Made by a program: the position numbers and the translations under genes
Assembly: GCA_014526335.1 (NCBI GenBank)
Contig: JACTAT010000052.1
Span: 2,870,424 to 2,934,423 of the forward strand
From: Chrysaora quinquecirrha
Taxonomy: Eukaryota; Cnidaria; Scyphozoa; Semaeostomeae; Pelagiidae
Length of the DNA: 64,000 bases
Reading direction: 5' to 3'
The notes under the pieces: generated by a model
Seen by the model: only the letters and a program-made list of their open reading frames with translations
What the model was told of the DNA's origin: nothing
The model's database searches: none
Shown here: positions 35,695 through 47,659 of the stretch, one piece after another
How the letters are laid out: the number at the start of each line of letters is the position of its first letter
Numbering within the stretch: the first letter of the stretch is position 1

Positions 35695-38600
35695 TTACTC
35701 ATTCGGTAACTTTTTTAGAATAGCACACCAATTACCCCTATCATGATACGATTCAATGATATCGATGTTTCTTATTTGACGACACAGTAACTCTAGTTCA
35801 CCTTGTTTAAAAACATGGTAATACCTATGAAATACTTCTTCCTTATTTGATGAATCTTCACTGCTTATATTCTTCTCAGATGCTGCAGAAGTTTTGTCCT
35901 TTTTGCCACGAAAGTGCCATGGAACGAGCAAGTCTTGCTGCTCAAAAACATTCCTTGTTTCATTGACAATAATTAATTGTGGGGAAGTTTCAGTCTCACC
36001 ATTGCGACCACAGTGTCTTTCCAGAGCTGCATCCTTTTCGTCATCCGTTGAGTCTTTTGAATTTACAACATTAGTTTCAAGAGCCTTCGATTCACGAGGC
36101 CCGCTGTTGTCGTCGTCTTTTACTCCTGAAGTCTGCGAGAAAATTGGAATTTACGATTAACCTCTTCGAAACAAACAAAATCACAGCAATAATTAACTAT
36201 CTAACTCATTAAGAGACCATGCGCCACCATGGCATGCATAAAATGGGGATCGATACTTCTCCAATATAGTCTACAGAATTATAATCAATTCGAAAGTTCC
36301 TGCCCATGGTATTTATTCTCAAATAAAGAATCACTGCGTACCCCTCATAAAAGGATGAAATGCATTCAGTTTCATTTGTTCAGACCAACCAGACCAACCC
36401 TTCGGGATACAACTTGAACGTTAGTTAAACGAATCATGTGGAAACCAAACAAGAATAACTAGTCGTAAAAGACTCTGTGTCAGATCCCAAGAGGCACGAA
36501 ACCCCACAGCTTTTTCCCTCCTTCCAATTGTGGTTCCTTTTCAAGGTCATTGGGATGTAAGAGAGCCATCAGGGAAGATGTTAGTTAACCACTATAAGTG
36601 TAATTAGCATTCGAAATAACCAGACTGATAACTGTTTTTAAACAACAGAACCCAAAGATACAAAAGATCAGTACCTTTCAAGTACGACATGACAATATGG
36701 GTACGATTTCATTGCGTTTACACGGGAACAGATCGGGAACGGATGAAGATGGATCCATTTTTTTAGCGTACCCAAAAAGATATGATCCCATTCCTAAAAA
36801 GGGAAGGACCCATGCGTACAAGTGTAAACGAAAAGCCTATCGCAACCTTGTTTGGAAGGAACCCAATCGGAACCGTTCCCGTGTAGATGGGGTCTAAGTT
36901 ACGAAGCCAGTTTATAGATGTGATCTGGCAATCAGGTTTTGAAACAGCCTATGCTTGATCGGCCAACAAATGATACCTCCGATGTTAGTGGCACCGAGTG
37001 AATAGAGCTGTACGCCAGAAAATACAAAACAATGAGTACACAACAAAGGACAATTGAAATGGGATCAACCAATCGCCTACCTGATTAGTACTCAGGCTTT
37101 GCACTTTCTTCTCAGAGGTAATATTTTGCTCTAGTGCCCATACGTAGATCAAGATTAAACCATCGGGTCTGACAATCCTTGTCAACTCTTTAATTGCGCT
37201 ACAGCGACGCTCACTTGTTGATAGATGATGAATAACAGCTATGCTTATGGCTGCATCGAATGAATTAGATCTACAAAAGAGGGATAGGAGGTATAAACTT
37301 TAGCGAATGTATTGGTTCATCTGTAGTGAATCAACAAAAAGTTACCTTATCTAAGCGGAATATGTAAATTATCAAAGAGAAGTACATTCGACATGAGAGA
37401 AGTCTATGACTGTATCAACTATTTTTGTAAGGGGCTAGACCGGATGAGGCATGAGAAATTCTAACTTCAATGTCAAAGTCATCACTGCAGCAACACAACA
37501 CTCTGGTGAATAGTTATACTATTGCAAAAGATTAACAGACGATCTCAGTGCCTGTTGATGAAAATTCTTTGTCATCTCGCTGATTAAACATTGATATTTC
37601 ATTAAAAAAATTATTCTTGGTCAGCTTGCCGGTAAACCTAAGAAATTATGGCAATGAGCGACAAAATCCAGAATTAGTTTGCTGATGAGTAAGAGAAATC
37701 AAGTGGCCTTATTTAAGTAGAAAAGAACTGTCACTTCAGGATAAACGTCAATTTTCAATAAGTTCACATTGTCAGCGATAAAAGGATGTTTTCTTCCCCT
37801 ATACTTTTCACAATTTTCCAGCTGCAGACTGCCACAGCTAGTGCTTCAGACCATTCCATAGACTGCTTCTTGAAAGGGCGCTTTCTATTCAATGGAACGA
37901 TGGGTCTCCCAAAAGAACATTTTACCTCGAACTAACGATGCTCTCTTATATCATCGACAGCTTATTTAATCAGAATAAAAATGCAGGATACCTACCGATA
38001 GGGCAATGACAATATGTCACAAACGATTGCACAGTTCCCTCTGTCCCTGCATATCTTGACCAGACTGGTACTTCGATCAGAACCAAAAGTCACAATATCT
38101 TTATTCACGGCCAAATATTTCCCATTTCCACAGCCAACATCGGCAACAAAAGAATTATCTGGAAGACCTCTGAGAAATTTAGCAACTTTTGGCCAAGGAG
38201 AATGTCTTGTATCGCTAAAATGATCTGCTATTACATCATAAACATCGTTTACATGTTTTGATTCCAATTCTCTAGCTTCTGATTCTGTATTTGGCACAAT
38301 AACATTGTCTTTACTGGATGGTGAAGAATTATCTCCGAATCCTTGTGAGTCACATTTTTCAGGATAATTGCAGGCACATGGTTCTAGGAGAATTTTCCTA
38401 AATGTTAATGATATTCTAAAGCCACGTTCTTTCAAAGTCAATCCCGATGAAGATGCATCTTCGTTTGTTTCTAGAACAATATCTGTTTTCCTTGGGGTGA
38501 TCCTAAAAACAGAAGCAAAGAAGATTATATGAAGTGTGCATATGCAGCATTAGGCCCTGGAAAATGAACTGAACATTTCAATGAACTTCAATTTTGGAAG

Positions 38601-41600
38601 AAGTTCAGATCATTGGGCTACCTTGTTCAGTCACTGAACATTGTTCAGTGAATATTTGATTGGGGTAAAAAATGTTCGTTGAAAAAAAAACTGTTCAGAT
38701 ATATTTTCAGTTCATTTGGCCACGCAACTGAACAGTCACTGAACATTTATCCGATATACCGATGTGCGGATAGCTGTAAAGGTACAGATAGCTGTACCAA
38801 AGGTCATAGTCAATATAAAACACTGGTCATGGCTTCAGGAAAGAAGCTACTGCGTAAACAATTTTTGCGTATATATCCGAATTCGAGTCCTTGCTCATGA
38901 CATGTATTAGACTATTAAACTTTTAAAAGCATTAGTAACAGAGTTGTAATAATGATAGACAAAGAAATGCAAGTATAAATAGTTTATATCTGGTTGAAAA
39001 GTATATTAGTGTTTCTTTCTTTAAAATTATAACAAAAAAGAAACATATTCTTGAGAACTTTGTCTGACACTCAATGTAAAGAAACTTTTCAGTCTGTTCA
39101 AAGATGCTTCCACATGTTATTCCAGCTTTGAACGAGTCAAAAACTATTTATATTGATAGGATATGAATCCCACCCTGATAAGCGATTTCCAGATTTACAT
39201 TGTGTTACTTCCTTAATAAATTTTACTCAGAACAAAATCAAGACAATTTTCTATCTTTAGATGGGGTAATAGATTCTTTACCACTCTTAAAGGTCCAAGA
39301 ACATCTTACCCATGAGTCCAAAGATATCTGCTCTCTCCTTTCATAACTAACAGACTTCTTTCTGGTAGAATTAAAGATTTTTGCCTTCCATCTGGATGAC
39401 TAAATTCCATCACAACCTAGAAGACAGAAGAAAGGCCCCATTGGTTTACAGTGGAAACTCGATACACAGTAAGAACCCGCAAAATAGATATCATTTTAAG
39501 AAAAACCAATGGCTGTTTTTTTAGAAATTGTGCGCTCATTTAAGAGCCTTCTCATCCTAATTTTAGGAAGGTTTTGTATTTGAGGATCTTGAATATAGAA
39601 ATATTTTATAATAACTGAATATTTTGTAACGAGGGTTGTTTCAAATACATGAAATTATGCATGAGCTTGCATGAGGAGGTGGTCAATAGAAGTGGGGGCC
39701 TCATTTCTATTGACTCTGTTTAACAGCGCTGAAAAACCGTTACAGTGCCGTAGATTTTGCAATTGTTTAACGGCTATATGTTTAACGAATCCCACCGTGT
39801 ATAGAGTCCAAAACAGAGGAAAATTAACCTCATCAACACGCTAGTTCAACCGGCACTTATGATTTGCTCTAAATCTCGGCTTGATTCGGAATTGAACAAA
39901 ATACGGTCTATTCTCATTGAAAACGGTTACCCTGAGGACGTCATTTCGTATTGTTTTCGCAAGAAGATCGCAAGCTTTTCGGCTGATAAAAAGTATGGTC
40001 CGCAAAAGTGCCCTGTTTATCTAAAAATGGCTTGGATAGGAAACGTCTCATTGCGATTCGAAAGTCAAATTACTAAGTGCTTTGCTGCTGCCAACCCTCG
40101 GTTAGTTTTTGGCACTCGGCAATTTCTACCATAAATTCAAAAGGATTACGTACCTGCCACACAAAAAAGTTTGGTCATTTATGAATTTTCGTGCCGGTGT
40201 GATGCCAGGTACGTAGCCCGTACTTCCCAGAGATTAGGTGATAGGATAAAGCAGCATGTCCCTACAGCATGTTTCGGTCTGTTTCGGACGTTCACACTCG
40301 AGGAGTGTCAAACCAAAAAAGCTTTTAAGTATGCCCGAAAATGATTCGGCTGTTCATCGCAATTTTGAAATAAATAGTGTGGGAAATCTGTGTTTACTCG
40401 ACCTTCAAATAATATTACAAAGCCTTAACCCTACTTACTAGATAATCAGAACAATGAAAAAAGTATAAAGATTTTGTCAAGCTGCAAAAGTACTTCGATT
40501 TAAAGGTTTTGAAACTTCATGTGGAAATTTCTTACCAAATTGGAACTCCAAGTCTACATAATAAAAGAACAAACAAGGGCCAACAGGACTAACCTGTGAT
40601 CCCAAACTGAGTGAAATTATCCCATCTGTAAAGGCTGAGTGAGTATCAATATGTGGTGGTATCCCTGTTAGAGAAATACAAAATTAAAGATATAAATATT
40701 GATAGAAACAATAATTTATCAAACTCTTTATGGACATGAAAGGTTTGTAGTGGATTTAACGTGTGGCCCATAAACACAATCACGAAACAAAGATATATCG
40801 TTTCCTTAAAATGCAATTATCTATATTCAGCATATGATTAAAAGACCAACACAATGAAAGTTAAGTTATTCAGTGTTGTTCAAAGTTTCTCAGCTCCATT
40901 TCACTGTGTATCCCCAACAAACAAAAAAACGAAAAAAATAAGCTCATCAACATGCTGTCATTGATTTGGGCTTGGATTGCTCTTGTGATTAGGCCTATCT
41001 TGACATCACCCATTCAAAGAGCTCTTTCTCGGAGCTCTCTTGCATCTTGTGCTCTCAGCAACAAATAACAACAACTAACTTTGTCTCACAATTGTTTTTG
41101 TATGAGCACCTTAGGGAACTAAACTAAGCACACACTGCCAACACATGGGGGAAAACGCATATAACAACTGAAAAGGCCAACTGACTGTCTCACTCAAGGG
41201 ACATATCTTTCAGGAGGTCTCCTGGGTCTCGTTGACTTTGTTTTAGCTTTGTCAACCAGATACATTAGATAGCAATGTGTAGCAACATGATTAATAACTA
41301 GACCAATTAGCACATTAAAGATACCAAAGAGCATTGGAAATGATTGAATTACCTTGTCCAATCTCATACTGATTGACAGTCAGTTGGTTTGGCTTCCAGT
41401 TGACTATTTGTTTCTCAATCATTTTTTCAATCAATGAGTCGCAAATGGAAGGGATGCCTTGGGAAAGGGGCTTTTCTTTATCTACAGTGTTTCTTCCATA
41501 AATGAATTCATAGCCAAAATGTTTGACTTTTCGATGCTTCATGGAATTCCTGACATCACCTTTGAATAAGAAAAAGTGAGGTAATGAATAAATGAATCAA

Positions 41601-42792
41601 CCAATCAATTAATAAAGTATAGCTAAAATTTGGGGCTAGGAAACACAAATGTTTCAGTAGTATCATCAGCTTGCCTGTATAAAGAGACTAAGCTCTCAAT
41701 TTTAAAAAGTTCCAATTTTCAAATTATTGAGGAGATACAACAAAAAAATCTATTTGTCTCATCTTAGATTGGGAAAACAAGCATGATGAGTAGGGCAACA
41801 TCTAAGGTTAGGCAAAAAAGAAATTGAAAATTAGAGGCTGGGAATAGTGTCTAGAAAGCATGGGGGTTGCGATCTTGTTAGTTTATCTACTTTTGAGATC
41901 CTAGTGACTGGCACTATACAATACCAATTTTGCCATCACCAGTTCAGTGCAGACCAGGTTATCCATTTGTTCAGACAGGAACGATTACGTACACTTTTGA
42001 AAGTGATGCAAAAAGTGGAATGTTATGCAATTGTTCAAAGAAGCAAAATAATTACTGCTGACTTTTGTTGTTTAGGAATACATCACCACTGGCCCGTTTG
42101 CAGAGTATGGCTTTTTCCAACGAGATCTCGAGTGTGCAAGAACCCCTTTCTATTGTTCTCTCCTTTTGTTTAGCCTATTGTTCTATTCAAAAAATCGAGT
42201 GTGCAAGTGCCCAACTCTGCAATCTGGACCACTGGCATTGTGTATTTCTAAACTACTTAACGAAATTACCATTTAAACTATTTTCTTCTATCTTGAAGTA
42301 TTCAATGAGATTTTTCTCCTGTTCTTCTGACACAAAATCTGTTGCCAAAATCAGCCCAGGTGGGTATAGTTCCTTCTGGCAAGGCAAGACTGGTCTAATA
42401 TCAAAAGTGCCAGGGTTCAAAATGGGTGATTTATCTAGCAGATATGCAAGATACAGGGTTATTTCTCCTGCTGTTTTTTGTTCAGGAAAGTTTAAAGATT
42501 TTCCATGAATTCCATCGAATGCCTTAATTGATTCTTCGACTGATTTGAAAGAAATCAGGGAGAATGACTTTCCAGGAACCATTAAAATAGACTCAATGGG
42601 ACCATAAATTCCAAACCAAGCCAGCAAATGATTTCTTTCTATTCCACAGATTAATCCCCCATTGCTTATTAGGATGTGTCTGGTTGGTCTTTCTGACAGG
42701 CATAGCTCCTTATTTTGAGCTTTTAATGCAAACAGTTTTCTTGATTGCTTCTTGAGCGCTTTTTTTTCCAATTTACTTAGCTTTGACTCCAT
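35695..42792 (-). CDS. ALKBH8: ALKBH8 tRNA wobble-uridine methyltransferase/hydroxylase, 7 exons
   Basis: A two-enzyme protein. The methyltransferase half makes mcm5U at tRNA wobble position 34 (with TRMT112 in known systems) and the AlkB half hydroxylates it. Exons: 42270-42792, 41353-41559, 40594-40664, 39310-39416, 37996-38502, 37081-37270, 35695-36132; all phases agree and the protein is 680 residues. An RRM lies at about 55-125 ([20 protein letters not shown]). The AlkB domain has KVKHFGYEF, the iron ligands H248 and D250 in HIDTHSAF, H302 in LWTHG, and R332/R338 in [10 protein letters not shown]. The methyltransferase SAM loop is VGCGNGKYL at 425-433, followed by IRPD-type [18 protein letters not shown]. 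The C-terminal block [15 protein letters not shown] is as in ALKBH8. Every key residue is kept, so it should be active. A transposon lies 24 bp upstream of the ATG. Confidence 0.96.
38560..38765. repeat. GTTCAGTCACTGAACA palindrome cluster
   Basis: In the ALKBH8 intron between exons 4 and 5. TTGTTCAGTCACTGAACA and AACAGTCACTGAACATT occur with many TGAACTGAACATT relatives. Probably a decayed palindromic miniature element; the boundaries are not clear. Confidence 0.4.
39682..39714. repeat. 33-bp remnant with both ends of the GTCAATAGAAGTG element
   Basis: GTCAATAGAAGTGGGGGCC is followed at once by TCATTTCTATTGAC. These are the two termini of the 4896-6209 family with nothing between them. It lies in the ALKBH8 intron between exons 3 and 4. 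Confidence 0.5.
39859..40441 (+). pseudogene. Penelope-like retroelement fragment with GIY-YIG motif
   Basis: From 39859 an open frame reads [18 protein letters not shown] and later [14 protein letters not shown], the segment between reverse transcriptase and endonuclease in Penelope-like elements. About 30-40 bases after its stop another frame reads [20 protein letters not shown] and [10 protein letters not shown], the GIY-YIG-type endonuclease signature. The 3' hairpin segment (TCTGTTTCGGACGTTCACAC) comes directly after. It is antisense in the ALKBH8 intron between exons 3 and 4. Frame changes show it is dead. Confidence 0.75.
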
Positions 42793-42815
42793 TTCTGTTT
42801 CTCGGCTCCCTCTGG

Positions 42816-43587
42816 ACTAGACTCACTCCATAAGTCCAACTACTTCGCTCGATGTTGTTGTTGTTGTTTTTCAAAATCGCTCAGTGTGGGACTTATGTCC
42901 TTACAGCTCTGAAACTGGCAAGCCGCGCCAAAAAATTGGCGTCCCAATCAGATTGCAGCATTTGCCTCAAAAACAATAGGTATTGTTTTTTGAACCAATC
43001 AAATGCCTTTAAGTCCTGAAACTCCAGAGTGAGGCCGTAGTCTGGATTGCTCGGACCGGTCTGGAAAATGTTAAGTTGCTGCGGCCGAAATCAAGACCCA
43101 ACTGACCCGATTTCAGTGACTTTTGGCCAAGCTGGTAACAGTAAAATATTTTGGGAGTCAGAAAAGCTTTTATTCTGGCTTCAAGGTAAAAGAAATCGAG
43201 TTTTTGCTCAAAGTAACATTGTTTTTCGACCCATTTTAGTTTCACCGAATTTAGGCCTATCAGAGTCCTGAGCCGAAGTGTCGGCAGACTTAAAGACAAG
43301 TTGTGAGTCTTGTAAAACAGATAGAAACAAGCCGAAAACATCATTAGATTCGCTATGAAATTTTACAACAGAATTTGAAATAAAAATTTGAATTAATTCT
43401 CGAATAAAGGCAAGAGAGCCTTATGAGTCCCTGGTCGGTAGCATTCCGACTTTTCCACATACCGGTAAAATGAAAACGAGGCAACTCTTTTTTGCCAGTT
43501 CCAGAGCTGTAAGGACATGAGTCTCTGTTGGAGTGACAAATCAAAATAAGGGGAGCGTAAACTAGAGACTCGTGTAGTGAGTCTACC
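42816..43587. mobile_element. CCTAGACT-family element, copy 3, beside the ALKBH8 start
   Basis: The ends CTAGACTCACTCCATAAGTC and the complement of GTAGACTCACTACACGAGTC are inverted, and the similarity runs inward about 100 bp (both arms contain TGTCCTTACAGCTCTG). The flanks repeat CTCTGGA (42810-42816 and 43587-43593), a duplication of at least 5 bp. There is no transposase frame. The left end is 24 bp upstream of the ALKBH8 start codon. Confidence 0.75.
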
Positions 43588-43675
43588 TCTGGACGCCATT
43601 TGCAAAATTTGCGTCTGCCTCGCTTTCCGCCCAAGCCTCGCAGTCGGCAAAAATTGTTCGGGAAACCGGGAAACA

Positions 43676-45227
43676 CCTAGACTCACTACAAAAGTCGTAG
43701 ATTCGCTCCCAGCCCCCCACGCAACACAGCCCGCTCATACTACGACTTATAATATTTCAGTGTGGAAAAACGGACTGAAATTCGCTGCCTCGATTTCATT
43801 ATTTTGTTCAGCTGAAGATGTGGCGACCCCCTGACAGAAATCTCTCTCATCCTAATTTTTGCAGTGTCTTCAACTCGGCAAAGCAAAACAAAATTACAAA
43901 AAAGTTTCAGAGCAGAAAGATGCAAAACAAATGAGACCCAGTTTTGCTTTTCTGCAGTCCCTTTACGAATCTTGAAATCAATAAACATGCAGTAGTTTTT
44001 TCTTCCAGAATTGCTTGTAGGTTTGCCTTCGGTAACGGGCAGCAAAATGAAACAGACTATAGATACCCTTATTTATTTATAGATACACGAAGCGACGAAG
44101 GAATAAAAACAACAAAGTTTCGACCTGTTATTCTCATTAATAAGTCAAACTTTTATCAAATTCTTACCGCTAACAGAAACTAATTTAAATGATAAGCAAA
44201 AAACAACAAAATTCTACTTCTGGACCAGTCAGTTCACCAAATAAATTTAGAGTTACCATGTTGAACTAGGAACGAAACTGGGCGCCCAGATTCAGACAGT
44301 CTCAACCTTCAAATTTGATTCAGCTTTTGTTACTTTCTACCGTTGAAGGAAATCATGGTGAATGTTTGGGAACAGTAATTCGTAAATATCCAAACGACTA
44401 AACTGATTGAACTATGAAGGCAATGTTTTAAATATTGCAAGGCAAACCCGCTTGCTCAAAACTGAAAAGTTATTATCCTAGATATCTATCTATCTAGATA
44501 GATCGCCGAAAAGCTTTAAATTAAAAGTTGAAAAGAAATNNNNNNNNNNNNNNNNNNNNNNNNNNNNNNNNNNNNNNNNNNNNNNNNNNNNNNNNNNNNN
44601 NNNNNNNNNNNNNNNNNNNNNNNNNNNNNNNNNNNNNNNNNNNNNNNNNNNNNNNNNNNNNNNNNNNNNNNNNNNNNNNNNNNNNNNNNNNNNNNNNNNN
44701 NNNNNNNNNNNNNNNNNNNNNNNNNNNNNNNNNNNNNNNNNNNNNNNNNNNNNNNNNNNNNNNNNNNNNNNNNNNNNNNNNNNNNNNNNNNNNNNNNNNN
44801 NNNNNNNNNNNNNNNNNNNNNNNNNNNNNNNNNNNNNNNNNNNNNNNNNNNNNNNNNNNNNNNNNNNNNNNNNNNNNNNNNNNNNNNNNNNNNNNNNNNN
44901 NNNNNNNNNNNNNNNNNNNNNNNNNNNNNNNNNNNNNNNNNNNNNNNNNNNNNNNNNNNNNNNNNNNNNNNNNNNNNNNNNNNNNNNNNNNNNNNNNNNN
45001 NNNNNNNNNNNNNNNNNNNNNNNNNNNNNNNNNNNNNNNNNNNNNNNNNNNNNNNNNNNNNNNNNNNNNNNNNNNNNNNNNNNNNNNNNNNNNNNNNNNN
45101 NNNNNNNNNNNNNNNNNNNNNNNNNNNNNNNNNNNNNNNNNNNNNNNNNNTTTTATTTTACTTTTATTTGAATGAATTGAATTGAGGTGAAGGCAGCGAA
45201 AACTGCGACTCATGTAGTAAGTCTAGG
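43676..45227. mobile_element. CCTAGACT-family element, copy 1 (contains the assembly gap)
   Basis: Left end CCTAGACTCACTACAAAAGT, right end the complement of CCTAGACTTACTACATGAGT. It is flanked by AAACA at 43671-43675 and 45228-45232. The length is 1552 bp, including 611 unread bases that could hide coding sequence. Confidence 0.75.
44540..45150. other. Assembly gap (N)
   Basis: 611 consecutive N. The two sides are AT-rich and the gap sits inside a transposon copy, a usual place for scaffolding gaps. Nothing can be said about its content, and its true length may differ. Confidence 0.99.
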
Positions 45228-45232
45228 AAACA

Positions 45233-46557
45233 CCTAGACTGATTACCTGAGTCCCACTTTTCGCAAACAGCAGCAACAACAACAACAACCATATAGCTGT
45301 TTGCTCAAAGTGGGACTCATAATCTTTCAGCTGAAAAAGTGGACAGCGACTCCAACTTTCTGGAGCCATCGCTGATTGGCTAATCATCTTCTCCCACCTT
45401 TTCCTCCATTTCATGTCAAAGATTCAAGCGACTTTCGGCCACAGCTTTCACAAAAACAAACTTGGTGCAGTTTTATTAGGGTTTTATTATTTCGGAAGAA
45501 AGTTCAAATATTGCAGATAGGGAGAACGACAAATGGCTTTAAGTGTACACATTATTTCAAAGAATGTGTATGTTGTTGTCAATGAAAGTTATGCTTTAAA
45601 CAGAACCGAGGAAACAGATTTTTAATGTTCCCGAGATGAGATTTCAGGTTGGTGAATTCAAAACTGTTTTTTTGTATGAAAATATTTGGGTACTAATACA
45701 TTTAATGGAACGATAAGTTTGTTAGTTTCAGCAGAAACCAAGTAGTACAACGGAAAAGTTAAATTCAAATGTTTCACTCAGTTGCAGAGCATTTTCGTGT
45801 CATCAATAAATTAGAAAGCAATCTTTCCAACTTGATCATTTTGTTCCTTAAAAAGATTCATTCGCCTGAAAATCGGTACTTGTATCTGTTTTCTCCTTTG
45901 GAAGTCAAAACTTCAGCCAAAGTTTTTCCATAAAAATAAAAGTTTTACTGCTTCATCCTCGGCTTTATCTTGAGAGAAAATTAGATAGTCTAGTGGTTGA
46001 AAAATTGTTGAAAACATTTTTTGCATTTGATTGCTGTATTGTTTAAATTTTCTTCTTAAATATGCTAAATCTCAACCTCGTAGTTTTCTTGAATTATAAT
46101 TCATCAAATTTTGATTAATGGAGTCTTTTACTTAAATTTCGAGTCAATGAAATTATTATAAGATTTTCCCACCGTGGGGCACCGAAGCCCAGATTTCGTG
46201 TGCCCAGATCCGCGTAACCTCAGTTGAAAAATATTTTTGGGCAGCCCTTTATTTTATATACATGCAATTACTTTTGTAAGCAAAGTCAACTTCCTTCTTT
46301 GTAATTATATCCTATTTTCGCATTTTATCCTTCTAAAAATGTGAATTTATAGGAAGCTTCTTGTACCTAAGGCTCGCAGCCCTCGTAGCTTTCCATTGAA
46401 ATCGCGCCATTGCGTTCGCTCTTTCGCGCCATTTGACTTTTTGGAAACGAGGCTCAACGGTTTTGACCACTTTTTCTGCTGAAAAGTTATGAGTCGTGGT
46501 TTGAGCGTCCAGCATAGACTCAATAGCGATAACTACGACTCTTGTAATAAGTCTAGG
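45233..46557. mobile_element. CCTAGACT-family element, copy 2
   Basis: Left end CCTAGACTGATTACCTGAGT, right end the complement of CCTAGACTTATTACAAGAGT. It is flanked by AAACA at 45228-45232 and 46558-46562. The left AAACA is the same one that flanks copy 1, so the two elements sit tail to head around a shared 5-mer. The inside is AT-rich and non-coding. Confidence 0.75.
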
Positions 46558-46562
46558 AAACA

Positions 46563-46633
46563 CCCTCCACTTCCGGGTTTGAAGTTGTGTGTTGTGTACA
46601 GCACTTCTGTCGTGAAGAACAAGAAACATTCTG
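46563..46633 (+). promoter_or_regulatory. Putative promoter and untranslated first exon beyond the insertions
   Basis: Contains CACTTCCGGG (46568-46577), an ETS-type core common in housekeeping promoters. It runs into ACATTCTG followed by a strong donor GTGAGT at 46634. It could be the first exon of the acidic gene starting at 47660, which has an acceptor (TTTTGTTTAG) ending at 47639. Before the insertions it would have been close to the ALKBH8 start. All of this is inference from motif and geometry. Confidence 0.4.
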
Positions 46634-46639
46634 GTGAGT

Positions 46640-47600
46640 TCGCGCTTCAAATAACAGTACTTTAGTCTTTAGACTTTTCTTTTCGAATACACAAATATGT
46701 ATAGTGTTTAGTTTCAGATAATTGGTCAAGATCAAGAAGGAATTTTAGGCCATGGTATAATCTAACCATCCCATTCTCACCCATCCAGACTGAGATGAAA
46801 CCACAAACCACTTCGTTCCCCGGTCCTCGGTCTTCCACTGTGGTCTGAGCGAACACAGGCAAAATTCCTGGATGGACGATTCATTTCTAAGAAAGATTTC
46901 TACGAGCTGTGTGTGAGGGGAGACGGAACGGAAAATATCTGGGCGTTCCCTGGGCGTGGCATTTGAATCTTGAGCATTATCGTCTGCGATGTGTCGTCTG
47001 CCCGTCGTCTGGCTGGCTGCGATATTTGTGCTGACAAGGCTTTGCAAAAATCGTTTTTGCGCATCTGCACCAGTCATTTTGGGATGTAGCGGCCGATATA
47101 TCTTCCAAACGCTGCACACTGCAGACAGGTCTGCTGGAAGATGTACACGTAAAACGCAGCATTCCTTCAATACTGCATGCCCGGGAAAGCAACGTAAAAG
47201 CGTTGCCCCCCAGACCTTACTTCTGCACTGCACTCCTGAAGCAAATCACCCATTCGAAACAACTATTTGGCGACCGAAACAGCTGGTTTTCCGTACAATT
47301 TCCAGCCTAAGATCGGACACATTTTAAAATTTATAAAGATAACATGGACCAGGAAAAACCCCAAAACCACCTCGTCCCCTGTTTTGCCAAAAATTCTTGC
47401 GAATTAACCGATATTAGATTTTGATACTTCAGTGAATAATTGATGGACTGCGGTGTGCGTTTCAAAATTCTCAATCAGATTTTATCGTATTTCTGTGAAT
47501 CTGATAAATTATTTAGTGTTCAGTGGCTTTAGTTCCATAACTATTTCTATTGCTTTAGCAGCAGCAAGTCGTTCAGTTTTTGCTTACGAGAAGAGGAGAT
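46640..47600. other. Non-coding stretch, locally GC-richer
   Basis: Positions 46750-47300 are less AT-rich than the surroundings and carry overlapping open frames on both strands, none with a family motif I know. It may be the first intron of the acidic gene. Confidence 0.35.
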
Positions 47601-47659
47601 AGAAAACTTTTATAAATTATACTGTGAGCTTTTGTTTAGAAGTTAATTTGTTTGTTATC

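Noticed and set aside
46745..47327. Open frames on both strands in the GC-richer patch
   Set aside because: Overlap each other on opposite strands, no recognisable motif; more likely a 5' regulatory/intronic region.
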